64,000 nt of DNA, taken from the NCBI RefSeq assembly GCF_000208865.1, contig NC_018395.1, positions 2,635,920 through 2,699,919 of the forward strand. Direction: 5' to 3'. Source of the DNA: Neospora caninum Liverpool (taxonomy: Eukaryota > Apicomplexa > Conoidasida > Eucoccidiorida > Sarcocystidae). Both the position numbers and the translations under genes were made by a program. Under the pieces are notes generated by a model. The model saw only the letters and a program-made list of their open reading frames with translations, was not told the origin of the DNA and made no database searches. Shown here in pieces: positions 44,044-55,630 of this stretch (positions are counted from its first letter, which is position 1; the number at the start of each line of letters is the position of its first letter).

Positions 44044-47000
44044 ATGCTCGGCCGTGCCTCTGTCCCTCTCTTTCCTCTCCTTTTCCTCCACCTTTCGTCG
44101 GGTTTCCTCTCTCTCGCCGCCTCGCCTACGTTCGTCTCTTGCGCGAGAGTAGCCTCCTGGGGCAAGTCCCAGAATTTTCCTTTCATTTCTTCTCCCTTGG
44201 CTCCTGTCTCATCGTTCTCGTCCTCCGATTCGCTTCATTCTACTTCTCCCCCTTTTTCGTCTCTTCCATTTCCTTCTTCTCTTCCTTCTTCTCTTCCTTC
44301 TTCTCCTTTTTCTTTTCCTTCTTCCCGCCTCTCGCGTGCCTCACTTCTCTCTGAGCTCGTGGAGCCCCGCCCCCGTGTGGGCCTTTCGCACGTGTTCTTT
44401 GCCTTCGCCTCGTCGTTCTCCTCGCTCCGTCCCGCCTTTGCTGTTCATCCTCGCTTCGGCCCTTTCTCTCCTTCTCGCCGTCCTTCGTTGTTTTCTCCTC
44501 CCCGCCTGTCTCCTTTCCGCCGCGTGTCCTCCCCTTTCTCCCCGTCTTCGCACCCAACGCCGAACTCTCCGCTTCCGTCTCTTCTTGCGTTTTTTCCTCC
44601 CTCCTTTCTGTCTCGGCTAAGACCCTCGAGCTCGGCGCCCGCGGATGCTTCTTCTCACACCTACGCGGCGCTTCCCTCGCCTCTCTTTAGCAGTCTGCAG
44701 CCGCGCGAGCGCTTGCCTGACGAAGAAACGAAAGAAGGCGACAGCGTAGACGAGAATGCTCTCTCTGCCCGGTGAGCTGAACGCTTCCGTTTTCCAAATG
44801 CGTGAGCAGCAGAGAGGCAGAAGGGAAAATCGACGGAAAGGGAGAAACACACAGAGAGAGAAGGGGAGGAAAATGGAGAGAGACAAAGAGAGAATGGGAG
44901 GCAAAGCGCGAGCAGAGCGCGGAGTGGCGGGTTCTGCCCTCGGTTTGATGCTCGGCTAAGCCGACTGCGATCGCCTTGTTTCTCATTCGTCCGTCTTGCG
45001 AGAGACGCCGAGTTTAAACCCGCCAAGCGTAGCCTGTCGCTGACAAACCTCAAGTTCGCCTTGGTCCCCCGCGAGGCCTGGGAATTAAGTCCAGAAATCA
45101 ATTTCCCTCTCTCTCTCTCTGCACGTTTCTACATGTCTCTCTGTGTATAAATGCACGTGTATATATATTAATGTGTACCTGTATATATGGGCGGTGTGTA
45201 CGTATGTGTCGGTGAACCCCGGAAATACAGTCTGGGGAGTGTCCACTACGTGTTTGGTTACTGGTTTAGATTTCGAACGTCTTTGCCGGTGGACCCAAGG
45301 TCTATTGTGTTAGGAAAGCGCAGCTATGGTGGTAACCAGTGAGGATCGAGAACCCATCAACCGCCACGTATTAATGCACAAAGGTTAAGAGGGTATATAG
45401 ATCGATCTATGTGACTACATGCGTGTGGATAGTTGTGGCCTTTCGAGATCTTGCGTGATCGCGGTTGCCAGACTTGGCCATCTTTGTGCGGTGGGTGTTG
45501 TTCGAACATCTCCCTGCTGTTTTGTATCATGATCTCTCTCTGACTTGTTTTTGCCGGTTGTCTTTCTCTGGTCCTTTTTGCTTTCTCGAGCTTCGCTCGC
45601 CTCTGACGCGCGTCGCTTGTCGCCCTCTCGCCTTGTGTTTCATCGGCTCTCGTTCCTCCCTTCCCTTCCCTGTGCGCCGTCGGCCTCCCTCCGTCTCGCT
45701 GGCCTTCCACCCTTCCATTTTGGTCTCCACGTTCTCTCCATTTCCAGGCCTTTTTTCTCGCCCTCGCTCCCTGTCAATCGTAGCTGCTTTCGTTTTTGCA
45801 GCCTCCGCTCGCTCCGTTCCTTCGCGTCTCGAGCCGTCGTGTGTCTCTCTCTTTCTCTGTCCTCTCGCTCTCTCTCTCAGGTCGCCGTTTCTCCCTGTTC
45901 TGGGCCTCGAGGCGCACGTCCAACTCCTGACCGCCACGAAACTCTTTTGCCGTTGCCCCTCACAACTCGCCCTCACTCCCGCTGCAGCAGCAACGGCTCC
46001 AGAAGTCTCCCAACGAGTTCACGACTTTCTCGCTGCCGCGCCTTCTACCTCTCCTTCCTCTCCTTCCTCCTCTTCCTCGTCTTCCCCAGCGGGTCATTCG
46101 CCTGGTCCGGATTGTTCATTTCCGTCTCCGCTTTCTGCAGGGATGCTTCGCCCCAACACCTTCGTCTGCCCGGTCTGTTTGGGCGAGCCGGGGAGTCTCC
46201 CGTCCCCAAGCCGCGCGGCAGTCGAGGCTGCCCTCAAGGCGGCGCTTCTTCTTCGCTGCAAAGAGATCCGTACGGTTCTGTTCTGAGATGAACCAGAAAA
46301 ACATGTGAATCTCTGGCCGTGCTTGGAGCCCCGTCGTGAACCGGAGGAAGCGCGCCGCGCCATCGGCCGTCGGCCTTCTCGCCTCGTCTCCTTACCCGTC
46401 ACCCGTGTCTTCTTCGTTTGTCGTTCCCTCCGGACGTGAAGCGCGGAGAACCTGTGCATGGCTTCCTCTGCATGCAGCGAACGTCCTCGAATTCGACCGC
46501 AAGTGCTACATATACCCCGACTTGGGGAAAAACTATCAAATCAGCCAGGTTCGACGGTGAGCGACATGCGAGCGGATTCGTGTTACTCTCATGGGCCAGA
46601 GCGTGTCTTTGTCGCTTGTCATTGTAACGCCCCCTGGAATATAAACTCCACTCCAGGTGAATCTTTGGTTCTCGACACCCTCGCTCGTTAGCATGGACGT
46701 ACCTTCCTGCTGTCTCCTAGTGTCTCCTTTTCCCGAGCCCTCATGCCTTCTCTTGTTTTTTTTTCACTCGCACGCACGCTGCCTGGTTTTGTCGAGGCGC
46801 TGTTCTCAGCGATGCTGTTTGTTCCCTTTGAGTTTCGCGTCTCGGGAGGCGGTTTGCATTTGCGAGGCCCTCTCGGCTTCTCCGCTTTTCTGTGCTTCTC
46901 CCCTCTCTGTGTCTTCTTGAGTGTGTCTCTGCCATCGTTCGCTCTCTCTCCCTCCCCCACAACCGCACGGATGCGCCCGTGCATTCGCTGCATGCGTCTG

Positions 47001-49547
47001 TGCGTGGCTGCATGCATCTGTGCGTCGCTGCCCGCAGGCCGATCGGGCGCAACGGCTACTTGGTGTTGCCGAGCTCAGGAAAGACGATTCGCATCCGCAG
47101 TGTCCATTTGGAAGAGGACACGGGGAAGATGCTTCATGCCTCAGGGGTACGTAGATAGGAAACAGCGAAGGGGGGAAGCCAACGGCGAGGCTCGGAAAAC
47201 AGAGAAAGACAAGAATTGAGGCGCAGTCGGGAGGTAGCGGAGAACGACGCGAGGCTCGACACGGTTCTGGCGAGCGGAACGAGGCGACCGGAGAGACACT
47301 TCATGCCGGTCGCGCAATGCAGATGCGGAAGATGCGAAAGCGAAAAGGCGAAAGTCAACCAGGATCCAGATACAGAAAGGCGAGGCAGTGCATGTGCGTG
47401 TGAGGTGCGGGGCGTGTACGGTCCTCTCGGTCAAGTGACGTGGGTGAAGAGATATTGAGTGGGAAGAACAGAGAAACTGCGGTGTCTCCGTCGTTTCGGA
47501 AGACCACGGTCGTGTCCGCCTCTGGTTCTTTGCGCAGAAGACGGAGCATTTGGCGACGCTGGACAGGAGTCGAGGACGCGGCGCCTCTGCGCGAGAAACT
47601 CGGTCGCAAACGCGGACGGACGCGAGTGCCCAGGCGGGCCGTCACGGCCACGGAAATGGAGGCCGAGACGGCGGCAGATCAGGAGACGCTCCGCGAGGCG
47701 ACACGCAGGAGCCAGCGGCGACGCAGGAGCCAGCGGCGACGCAGGAGCCAGAGGCGACGCCGGAGACACTGTTAGAGATGAACAGAGCAGGCTTGCCGCT
47801 CGTTGAAATCGTCACGGAAGTGAGGCGCGCTGGGTTTCCTGGTTCGCGGTCCGTTGTGGTGCCTGGCAAGGTCCTTCATCTCATCTGCCCGCTCGCTTCG
47901 TTTGCTTCACTCGAGGATGCTACCTCGCGTCCCATACACTTTCGCTGGGGGCCGCCGGGGGATGCAGCCGTGGCGTTGTGTTTGCGGCCTTCGCTCCATC
48001 GCCTTTCTCTGTTCCCCATTCCCCAGTCAGTTTCTCTTTCTCGCCTCGCATCTTCTCCTCGCGCGCCGTTGCCTGCTCGCGTCCTCCCCGTGCAGCACTC
48101 GGCGCGGGAGGCCGTTCTTCTGGAGCAGTTTCGTTTCCTTTCCTGTTTCTCGCTTTTTCCCAGCCGGATCTGCGCAGTTCAGCTGAAGCCGTCGAGTGTC
48201 TCCGCGAGCTCAGTCTCCTCTTCCACGCGGCAGGTGAGTCGCGGAGCCTGAGGGAAAAGATGGTTTTCGCACACCGTTCCGCGCACCAGGACTAGCGACA
48301 AGACTCGCTTTGCGGATTTTCAAGGAGGACGGAGCACGCGCCAAGAGAACCGCCACAGCCTGCCGAGAAACACAAACAACACGGCGGGTTTGATACTGGC
48401 CCGGAGAGACGCAAGGGTGGCGAGGCGAGCGGTCCGTCACGTCTTCGTATCGTGAAAAAACACGCAAGAGACATTTCGACTCGTACTATTTTTCTCTCTC
48501 AGGGATCGCGACGTGTGTCATGGCCGACGGCGCCATGCGCTGCGACTTGAACGTCTCTCTGCGAGACAAAAAAACGCTACAAGACTTTCCGAGGGTCCGT
48601 CGCCTCTTCTCTCCGCCGTGCATGCATGTGCGCTTAACTTTTCGATTTTCCTTCTCTTGCGCGCTTCTGGGTGTTCCCCTCTTTTTATGACTTCCCGTTT
48701 CGCGTTGCCTCACAGGCTGCGAGACTTCCGCGATGAGGCAAACAGTCCCGGAATCTCTTCTCTGGGACGCTCGTGTGCCGATGCGCCTCTCTGTGCGTGA
48801 CGTCTACGCCAGTGCGCTCCTGTTCCAGTGTCACGTTGTGCACGTTCGCTGGCGTGCATGCAAGCCGGCCTCCACGCGCATCTACACATACACAAAGGAT
48901 TTTGTTTTGCTTGGCAGCGCACGAAGCGATGGTTCTCTGCCCCGTGACGTCCTCCCTCTTTATAAGTTTCGCTGACTTTCTCTCTCTCGGGCGCGTCTTG
49001 CACATGTGCATTTCTTTATACTTCTATACAAGTGTGTATGTGCTTCTACGTAAGTTGCCGAGTGACGGTCCGGCCGAAGGCTGCCTGACGGGGTGGCTTG
49101 AAATGCCCTTGAGGGCGAGAAGCTCAGACGCCAGGGGATGCTCGACGCGGATACGTGTCCTGGACAAAGCGCCATGTGCTGTCTGTTTCTCGTCGCGTTC
49201 CCAGACCGAAGTGAAGAATGTCGGTTCACTGCGAGGCGTCAGGAAGGCCGTTCAATTCGAAATCTTGAGGCAGACGTCTCTCCTCCTGCATGCGACCTCG
49301 GCGCTGAGGAAAGAGCCGCTCGCCCCTCCAACCCCGCCGACGGACGCCGAAGACGACCCGGACTCGGCTGCCGACGCGATCGAAGAAGACGCAATCGCCC
49401 TGCACGATGTGCTCGACGCACAGACCAGAATGTGGGATGATCGCAAACAGGTTCGTAAAGCTCCGGAGCCACGCACGACGACTTACATGTTCTCGTTGCC
49501 GCCAGATGATGCTCGGACATACAAATACACCATCCTCCGTGTCTGTC

Positions 49548-49580
<33 letters not shown>

Positions 49581-52500
49581 ATATATATTGAGAAATACAG
49601 ACATATTCGAGTATTGGCAGATGTATATAGGCGTGTATATGGGTGCATGCTGGATATTGTGTGTGAGTGTCTAGACGGATAGATAGGTTTGTGCGGCGGA
49701 GATAGGACGCGGCGAACTCAGGATGTACGGTGCGTTCGACTGTTCTATACATTTTGTGGTGACATAAACACTAGTGAACTTGGTGGATAGGACGGCATTC
49801 CTTTTCCTACGAGATAGAATGCTGGAAACGCCCTTCAGCGGGTTGCCCACATTTTCACTTTTTTTTCAGTTCTCCCGTCCCGTGTCTGTCCTTCTCCCGC
49901 GTTTCAGCGAACGCTCAAGATGCGAACGAAATTCGCGTCTGAAGAATACTTCTCTGTGCGAGAGAATCTCATTCCGCCTGTGGCCATCACGGAGGCGGCG
50001 CTCGATCGACTGCGGTGAGTGTGTGGCGAGTCTCTCAATCTGAACACAAAGCCGTTTTCCAGAAACGTCTGAATTTATTTCCGAGGCTGCGAGATATTTT
50101 AAGAGTCCAGCGACGAAGCAGATGGATTGAAAAGGAGTTTGCATGCGACAACTGTCTCTTTCGTATTTTCGTGAATTATTCACACGAATCGAGGAGTGCA
50201 AGTGGAGTTGTCGAGTCAGTGGGTGATTCAGCGTCTCGCGGTTTCTGGCCATCTTTTTCGCGATTATCCTCCATCGACGAGGCTCTCGAGTGAGGCCAAC
50301 TTGTCAGCGGTGTCGGTCGCGTACGCGAACAAAGTGAGAAGGCGCGAGCGCCAAAGAAAACAAGAAAGAGATGGAGAAGGCGAAGACGAAAGGAGAGAAC
50401 GAGTCTGGCCAGTTTCGCGCGAGCGAGATGCTCGGGGGCAAAACGTTCCGGAGAGACGTCAGGTTTCCTTTTGTCTTCTCTTTCGTTTCTGCGGGCCACA
50501 GACGCAGCCTCCCGGAACGCCCCAGCGCGCGCCAAGAGCGCTATGAAACGTCCTTCGGCTTCAGTCCCACCACTGCTCGCGCGATCGTGCGAGACCGCGA
50601 GGTACGACAGGATGAAGAAGACGTGGAAAGAGCGAAACCGTTCTTTCCGTGAAACGTTTCCTTCGCTCTCTCCGTGTAGAGTCCACGGCCCTTTGCTCCT
50701 GTCCATGCAGGTTGGATGTTCCTTTCTGAGTTCTGTTTAACCCTCCCTCGCTCCTGTTCTTTCTCTCGCCTTTTCGGGTGTCTCTCTCGAAGGCACGCGA
50801 GGCAGCTTCCCCTCTCCAGTGCGGTTCTCTTTCTTGTTTCTCGACTGTCTCCTCGCGCCCGTCCCTCCTTTCCTCTCTGCTTCGGCCCCTTCCCCTCGAT
50901 CACCTGCATCCATAACTCTTTCTCTCGTTTCTTTCGCCTTCTATCGTTTCTTTCGCCGTCGCTCGTTTTCTTTCTCGTTCGCGTTCCACTCTGTGTCTGT
51001 CTGCTGCGGGGCGCGCCGCTCTTCCCTGTGCTTCCTGCGTAGCGGCCGTGCCTGTGCTTCTGGTGTTTTGTCTCTGCATGCGCAAGCTCCTCTCTCTCTT
51101 TCCCTCTTGTGGCGCCTGTTTCCCTTTTTCTCTTGCATTCCCTGCCGGCATGGCCACGCTACATGTCCACCGTTGTCGTCCGCTTTGTGCCGCGCCTCTG
51201 TCCCATCGCGCGTCCTCGCGAATCATATTTTTCCTTTGAAAGCGCCCTCCGGCCTGTCCTTTGCTTTTCGCCTCCTCCTGCACTCCGCCATCGCCCGCTG
51301 ATTCGTCCCTGTCCCTGTCGCAGCTGTCTCCTTTCTTCGAGGCCGCCGTGGCCGCAGGCGCGCCTCCGGGTCCGGCAGCCTCCTGGCTCCTCAACGAGGT
51401 TGCAGGGTGGCGACGGAGACTGTCGCTGCCAAGTCGGCTGGACACGGCGACGGAGAAACCACCCTCGAGAGGCATATCGATCGACGCACCCTCCGAAGCG
51501 GTCCTCGAAGGCGAACGCGACGAAAGGATATCAGAGGGAACCGAGGCGCGAATCGACGCAGCGCCGGAGTCTCGGAGAGAACAACCTGGAGGTTCGGCGA
51601 GAGAGAGAAAGGAGACACACGGAGACGCGAGAGCAAAGCCGACGTCGAAACGGGCGCCCCCACTTCCGTTGAAGGCGCTTAAACTCACGTGAGACTCCAC
51701 ACGAAAGCCCTGTTCCCGACGGCGTCGCCCTCGTCTTCATGCTCAGTTGATTGCATCCGCTGGAGCTTTCGTGTTCTCTCTGGCTCTGCGCAGCCTCGCC
51801 TCTCGTCGTACGCAAATCGGCGCTTTCGTTCGTCCCCACGTGACTCACTGCCGTGTACGCCGTCGCGCGTCTTCCCGCCGTTTGCTCTCTGCTCGTCTGC
51901 CGTTCGGAGCGTCTTTCGTTCCGTGTCGTTTTCATTTCGTGCTCCCTTCTGTCTAAACGGCGTTCTCACGTTTTTCCCTTCTTTTCCCCACCTTACTGTG
52001 TCACCAGACCTTCCTTGCGATGATCCCCGCTGTGGGCGTAGAGCCTGCTGGTCGCCCCTTGGACGGTTTTAAAAGTGGAAATCTGCGTCTGCATCAGGGC
52101 TCTTTCTTGGCATGGCGTTATGGTGATACTTGTCGCTTCACGGCAGGCTGCGTCTCGTCCGGGCGTCTCCCTGGGAAAGGCGTCGGATTGAGGTCGGCTT
52201 TCCTCAACCGCGTCTCAGGCCTCTGGCCGTCCCCAGCTCCGTTCCGGTTTGAAACGGATCGGAGCAATCGCCGTTACGTCCCCCCACGCCTGGGCTTTTG
52301 TCTGTGTGTCCTGCGCGCCTGACTGACTCACGTTTCCCTCTCTGTCAGACCTGCGAAGCTCGCGGAATTGCTCCTGTTGATTGACCGGGGCGTCGTCACG
52401 CACAACGTAGGTTGACGCAGAATCGTCCAGTTTCCGTCACTGTGAATCGGCGAGTGTCCTTGTTAGTTTCAATGCCAATGGCAGACGCGTGGATTGGATT

Positions 52501-53370
52501 CCCAGGGACCTATGCCCCCATCAATAATAACCATAGCCGTTTCCCGTCGAAATGTGCCGGGGCGGCCTCGCGGAAACCCGCATTCTCTCTCGCAGATGTG
52601 CTTCTCGTTTTAGCTTCTTTGTCTCTCTCGCGAGTCCTCACGGGTGCATGCGTCGGTCTCTTTGGGCGTTTTTCCGTCTCTCCTCAGTTGCCGTATCCGC
52701 ACAGCTGGACGTGTGCGTGCAGTTTCTTTCTCAGCCTCGTGCTCGTCTTTTCCCGTCCTGCGGTGCCTAACGCCCGGTTTTCCCTTCGTCTTCCCTTCCT
52801 TCGTTTGTCCCTCCAGGCTCACGGCCTCGGCCTGTGCATGCTGCGCCGAGCTGGACCTGTTTTGCTTTCTCGAACTTTCCTCTGCTCTTACAGTCTTGAT
52901 CGCGTTTCGTTCCTGCTGGGAGCGCTTCGGCTCCATCGCCTCGTCTCCTGTCCCGACGGGGTTGTTCTTTCTGAGTTTGGCCTCCTGCTCGCCGGCTTTT
53001 TTGCCTCTCTGAGCTCGCGACCGGCCTCGTTCCCCAATTGCTTGGGCCGTCGCACCCTCATCTCACCCCTGAATTCCTTCCTCGATTTTTTTTCCCACTC
53101 CCGCAGACGGCGAAGCATCTTCTTCCCGATCTCCTTCTCTCTTGGGACGGCTCCGTCGCGGATCTCGTCGCGTACAGAGCTCAAGAGGTCCGAAACGAAG
53201 ACATCGAAATGCATCCTTCTCCAAACCCCCGACAGCAGAGACACCCGGCAGGCAGTTTCCTCCGTCACGAAGCGCCAGGCTCTGTAAGGCAACCGGGGAA
53301 TTCTCTATCATCAATCTGCAATCCTATCCCCAAGCGCCTTTTGCGTGCTCCACCGTAAAGATATTATATA

Positions 53371-53401
<31 letters not shown>

Positions 53402-54614
53402 AGTAGATAGATGGATATAGCATTACAGATAGATAACCATATATGGATACACACAGCGATAGAGAGAGGGCGAAGCACATGCATATGTGTATGTCTGTGA
53501 CCTGGTGAGTAAATTGGCGTGTATTCCCCGTGTGGGCGATCTTTGCCTACATTTATACGTCTTCCCACCGATAGAGAGAGTCTCCTCGAAAGCCGACACA
53601 TGCCTATATATGCACACATGCACAAGCATTATGAGTGTAGGCACGTTTCATATATATAGATATATATATGCATCTGGGGATAAGTAGTTTTATGTGGAGA
53701 GGTCTAGAGGAGTATATGGTTAGATGTGTCTGTGTGAATTGCAAAGTGTATATTGCTTGTGCACGTACGGAAGACATGAGGTATGGCAAGGTGCGTTCAC
53801 CAGGGTCGGTCTGTTCGACACCCAATCGCCGCTGTGTTGTTTCTGTCGCTGCATGCGCAGACTGCTGCGGCCGGGATGGCGATCGAGGCACATGCCCGCG
53901 AGATTCTCGCCGAGCATCCGGAGATTCTTTCCCGCTTTCAGTACGTGTCGAAGCCCCCTCAATGTGCATCTCTTCATCAGCGTTTTCATGTGCTGCGGGG
54001 CTGGCTCTTTATCTGCTTCTCGGCTTGGCGCGAAAGCCGCCCACACTTTTTCTGCTCTAAGTAGCCGAAACTGTTGAGGGTTTCACTCCACCCTCAGAGG
54101 CTCTCAGAGGTTCGGCGGGCTTTCTTTTAAGGAACCGCTCGCCGCCGCCACAGCCCCGCAGGACGGGGGACGGAGAACCGAAGCCAGGGAAGAGGAGGCT
54201 TGCCCATCTCAGGCGCAGCTCTTTCCTGTGTCTCGACACGCGAGGGTCTGGGCAGATCCCGGCGGCGGGATTTAGGCCGAGGCTTGGACGAGAAGCGCGT
54301 CAACTGTGTGTTGCTCGTTCGTGGGTCTTTGGTGTTCTGCTCCTTTTGAGCCTTTCCGATTACGCAATGTTTGTGACATTGCCTTTTTTTCACCCTATTC
54401 GTGTCCATGCAGGAGCGGCATGCGCAACATGGCAGACTTCGTGGTGGGGCGAATCCTGAAACGCAGCAAGGCCCCGCACGACGGCGCGTTTGGAACGCAG
54501 CCAGTCCCCCAGGAGATAAAGGCGGCCGTCGTGCGCGTCATGGAAAGTCTTAGCTCCACGCGACGAGGCATCGCGCCGGAGACGCCGACAGCGAACCTGC
54601 CGCATGCGGGGTAG
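44044..54614 (+). CDS. gatB: Glutamyl-tRNA(Gln) amidotransferase subunit B, apicoplast-type
   Basis: With GatA it converts Glu-tRNA(Gln) to Gln-tRNA(Gln), needed for apicoplast translation. Fifteen exons: 44044-44771, 45881-46269, 46478-46556, 47038-47146, 47538-47819, 48164-48233, 48503-48594, 49205-49450, 49908-50014, 50502-50601, 51324-51688, 52349-52406, 53107-53187, 53861-53940 and 54413-54614. All phases close to 995 aa (bacterial about 480). Exon 1 is a signal peptide (SVPLFPLLFLHLSSGFLSLA) plus a long basic, serine-rich transit region. Conserved blocks: PVLGLEAHVQLLTATKLFC, VCPVCLGEPGSLP, EFDRKCYIYPDLGKNYQISQ, RPIGRNGYLVL, HLEEDTGKMLH, MNRAGLPLVEIVTEPDLRSS, MADGAMRCDLNVSLR, TEVKNVGSLRGV, then the tail domain LAELLLLIDRGVV and SGMRNMADFVVGRILKRSK. 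The catalytic-domain cysteines CVCL are kept. Low-complexity inserts occur in exons 2, 5, 8 and 11. The exon 7 donor (AGG|GTCCGT) is weak but gives the expected junction. Confidence 0.95.
47703..47756 (+). repeat. 18-base in-frame tandem repeat inside gatB exon 5, three copies
   Basis: The unit ACGCAGGAGCCAGCGGCG occurs three times (last copy with one change) and encodes Thr-Gln-Glu-Pro-Ala-Ala. It lies in an insert of about 80 residues between two conserved GatB blocks. Confidence 0.9.
49547..49590. repeat. (AT)n microsatellite in gatB intron
   Basis: Alternating TA run broken by TTTA, in the intron after exon 8. Confidence 0.9.
53365..53405. repeat. (AT)n microsatellite in gatB intron
   Basis: Alternating TA run in the intron after exon 13. 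Confidence 0.9.
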
Positions 54615-55630
54615 ACGGAATGCCGGAAACAAAAACAGGCGGGAAACAGCGCATAACAAGAGATGGCACCGAGAGACGGAAAGAGAGAGAAGAGAGACAG
54701 AGGGATCGACAGGCAGCGACAGGGAGGGAGAGATGGAGATTTGGGAAGGGTCAGCCGCGAAAGACAGAGGCAATAAGTTTCATTGTTTTTACACTCCGCT
54801 GGCATGCATGCAAGTCCTGGTTCTCGCAGCCAGCGTCGCGGCTTCACGGGCGTTCGTCACTTGCCTTTTTTCATCACACCCGCGCTTGGTTCTCCTCTGG
54901 AAAGGACGCCGGAGCAAGGCGCCGCGGCTGCTCTGACACGCCTATCGCCCTCGCGAGGACCGAACCCGCAGCGCAGGCGAGTGCTGTGAGTGGAGAAACC
55001 CAGCCTAGTCAAAAGGTTCGTTGAAAGCGTCAAACAGGAAACAGAGGTCGGTGCGGTTTCATTGTAGACTTTTGTGCACGCCCTGCGCAGCGCTCAGCTG
55101 GCGTTTAGAGAGCGAGGCAACTGAGGAAAAGTAGAACGGATGCGAGCGAAAAGACAAACAGCGAGAGAAAAAAGGAAATATCCAGCAAAAGGGAAACGCG
55201 CGAGCCTGGCGTTACAGCATAGTAGAGAGCTCAGAGGACGTTTTCGTAGCGGACGGCAAGGAACCAGGAAGGAAAGGAAACGCGTCGCACAGGCAGAAAA
55301 GAAGGAAACCTTTTCTGGAAAATACTCGAAAGACACAGGATGGTTCACGCCGCCATCAAGGTCAGGCACAAAAACAGCGCCAAGGCCCTCTCGAGCCTGT
55401 CTTTTGCTGAGATCCCGTGAGTGGCGAGAGCCTGGGCCTCGTGGAAATGAAAATGGCATGTGTCGGCATCCTGCGTCCTCGCGACGTCTCTCCAGCGGAG
55501 CGCGAAAAGCGTCTCCACCCCGCCCTGTCAAAGAGCACGGACAAAGACGGTTGCACCGAGGGCCAAGCGAGGCTGAAGCGAGGAGAGAAAGCGGACACGT
55601 GGCGCCGGCGCCAGCGAGAAAGCAGGCGCG
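54615..55630. other. Convergent spacer between gatB and the CCDC43-like gene
   Basis: This 1 kb holds the 3' ends of both flanking genes. An open frame of 273 codons (55140-55961 plus) crosses it but overlaps the last CCDC43-like exon in antisense and has no motif; I treat it as a shadow. Confidence 0.55.

Noticed and set aside
43212..44354. 380-codon plus-strand frame overlapping the gatB start
   Set aside because: The gatB exon 1 frame gives a signal peptide and a closed splice phase; this frame is pyrimidine-driven S/F/L/P sequence without motifs.
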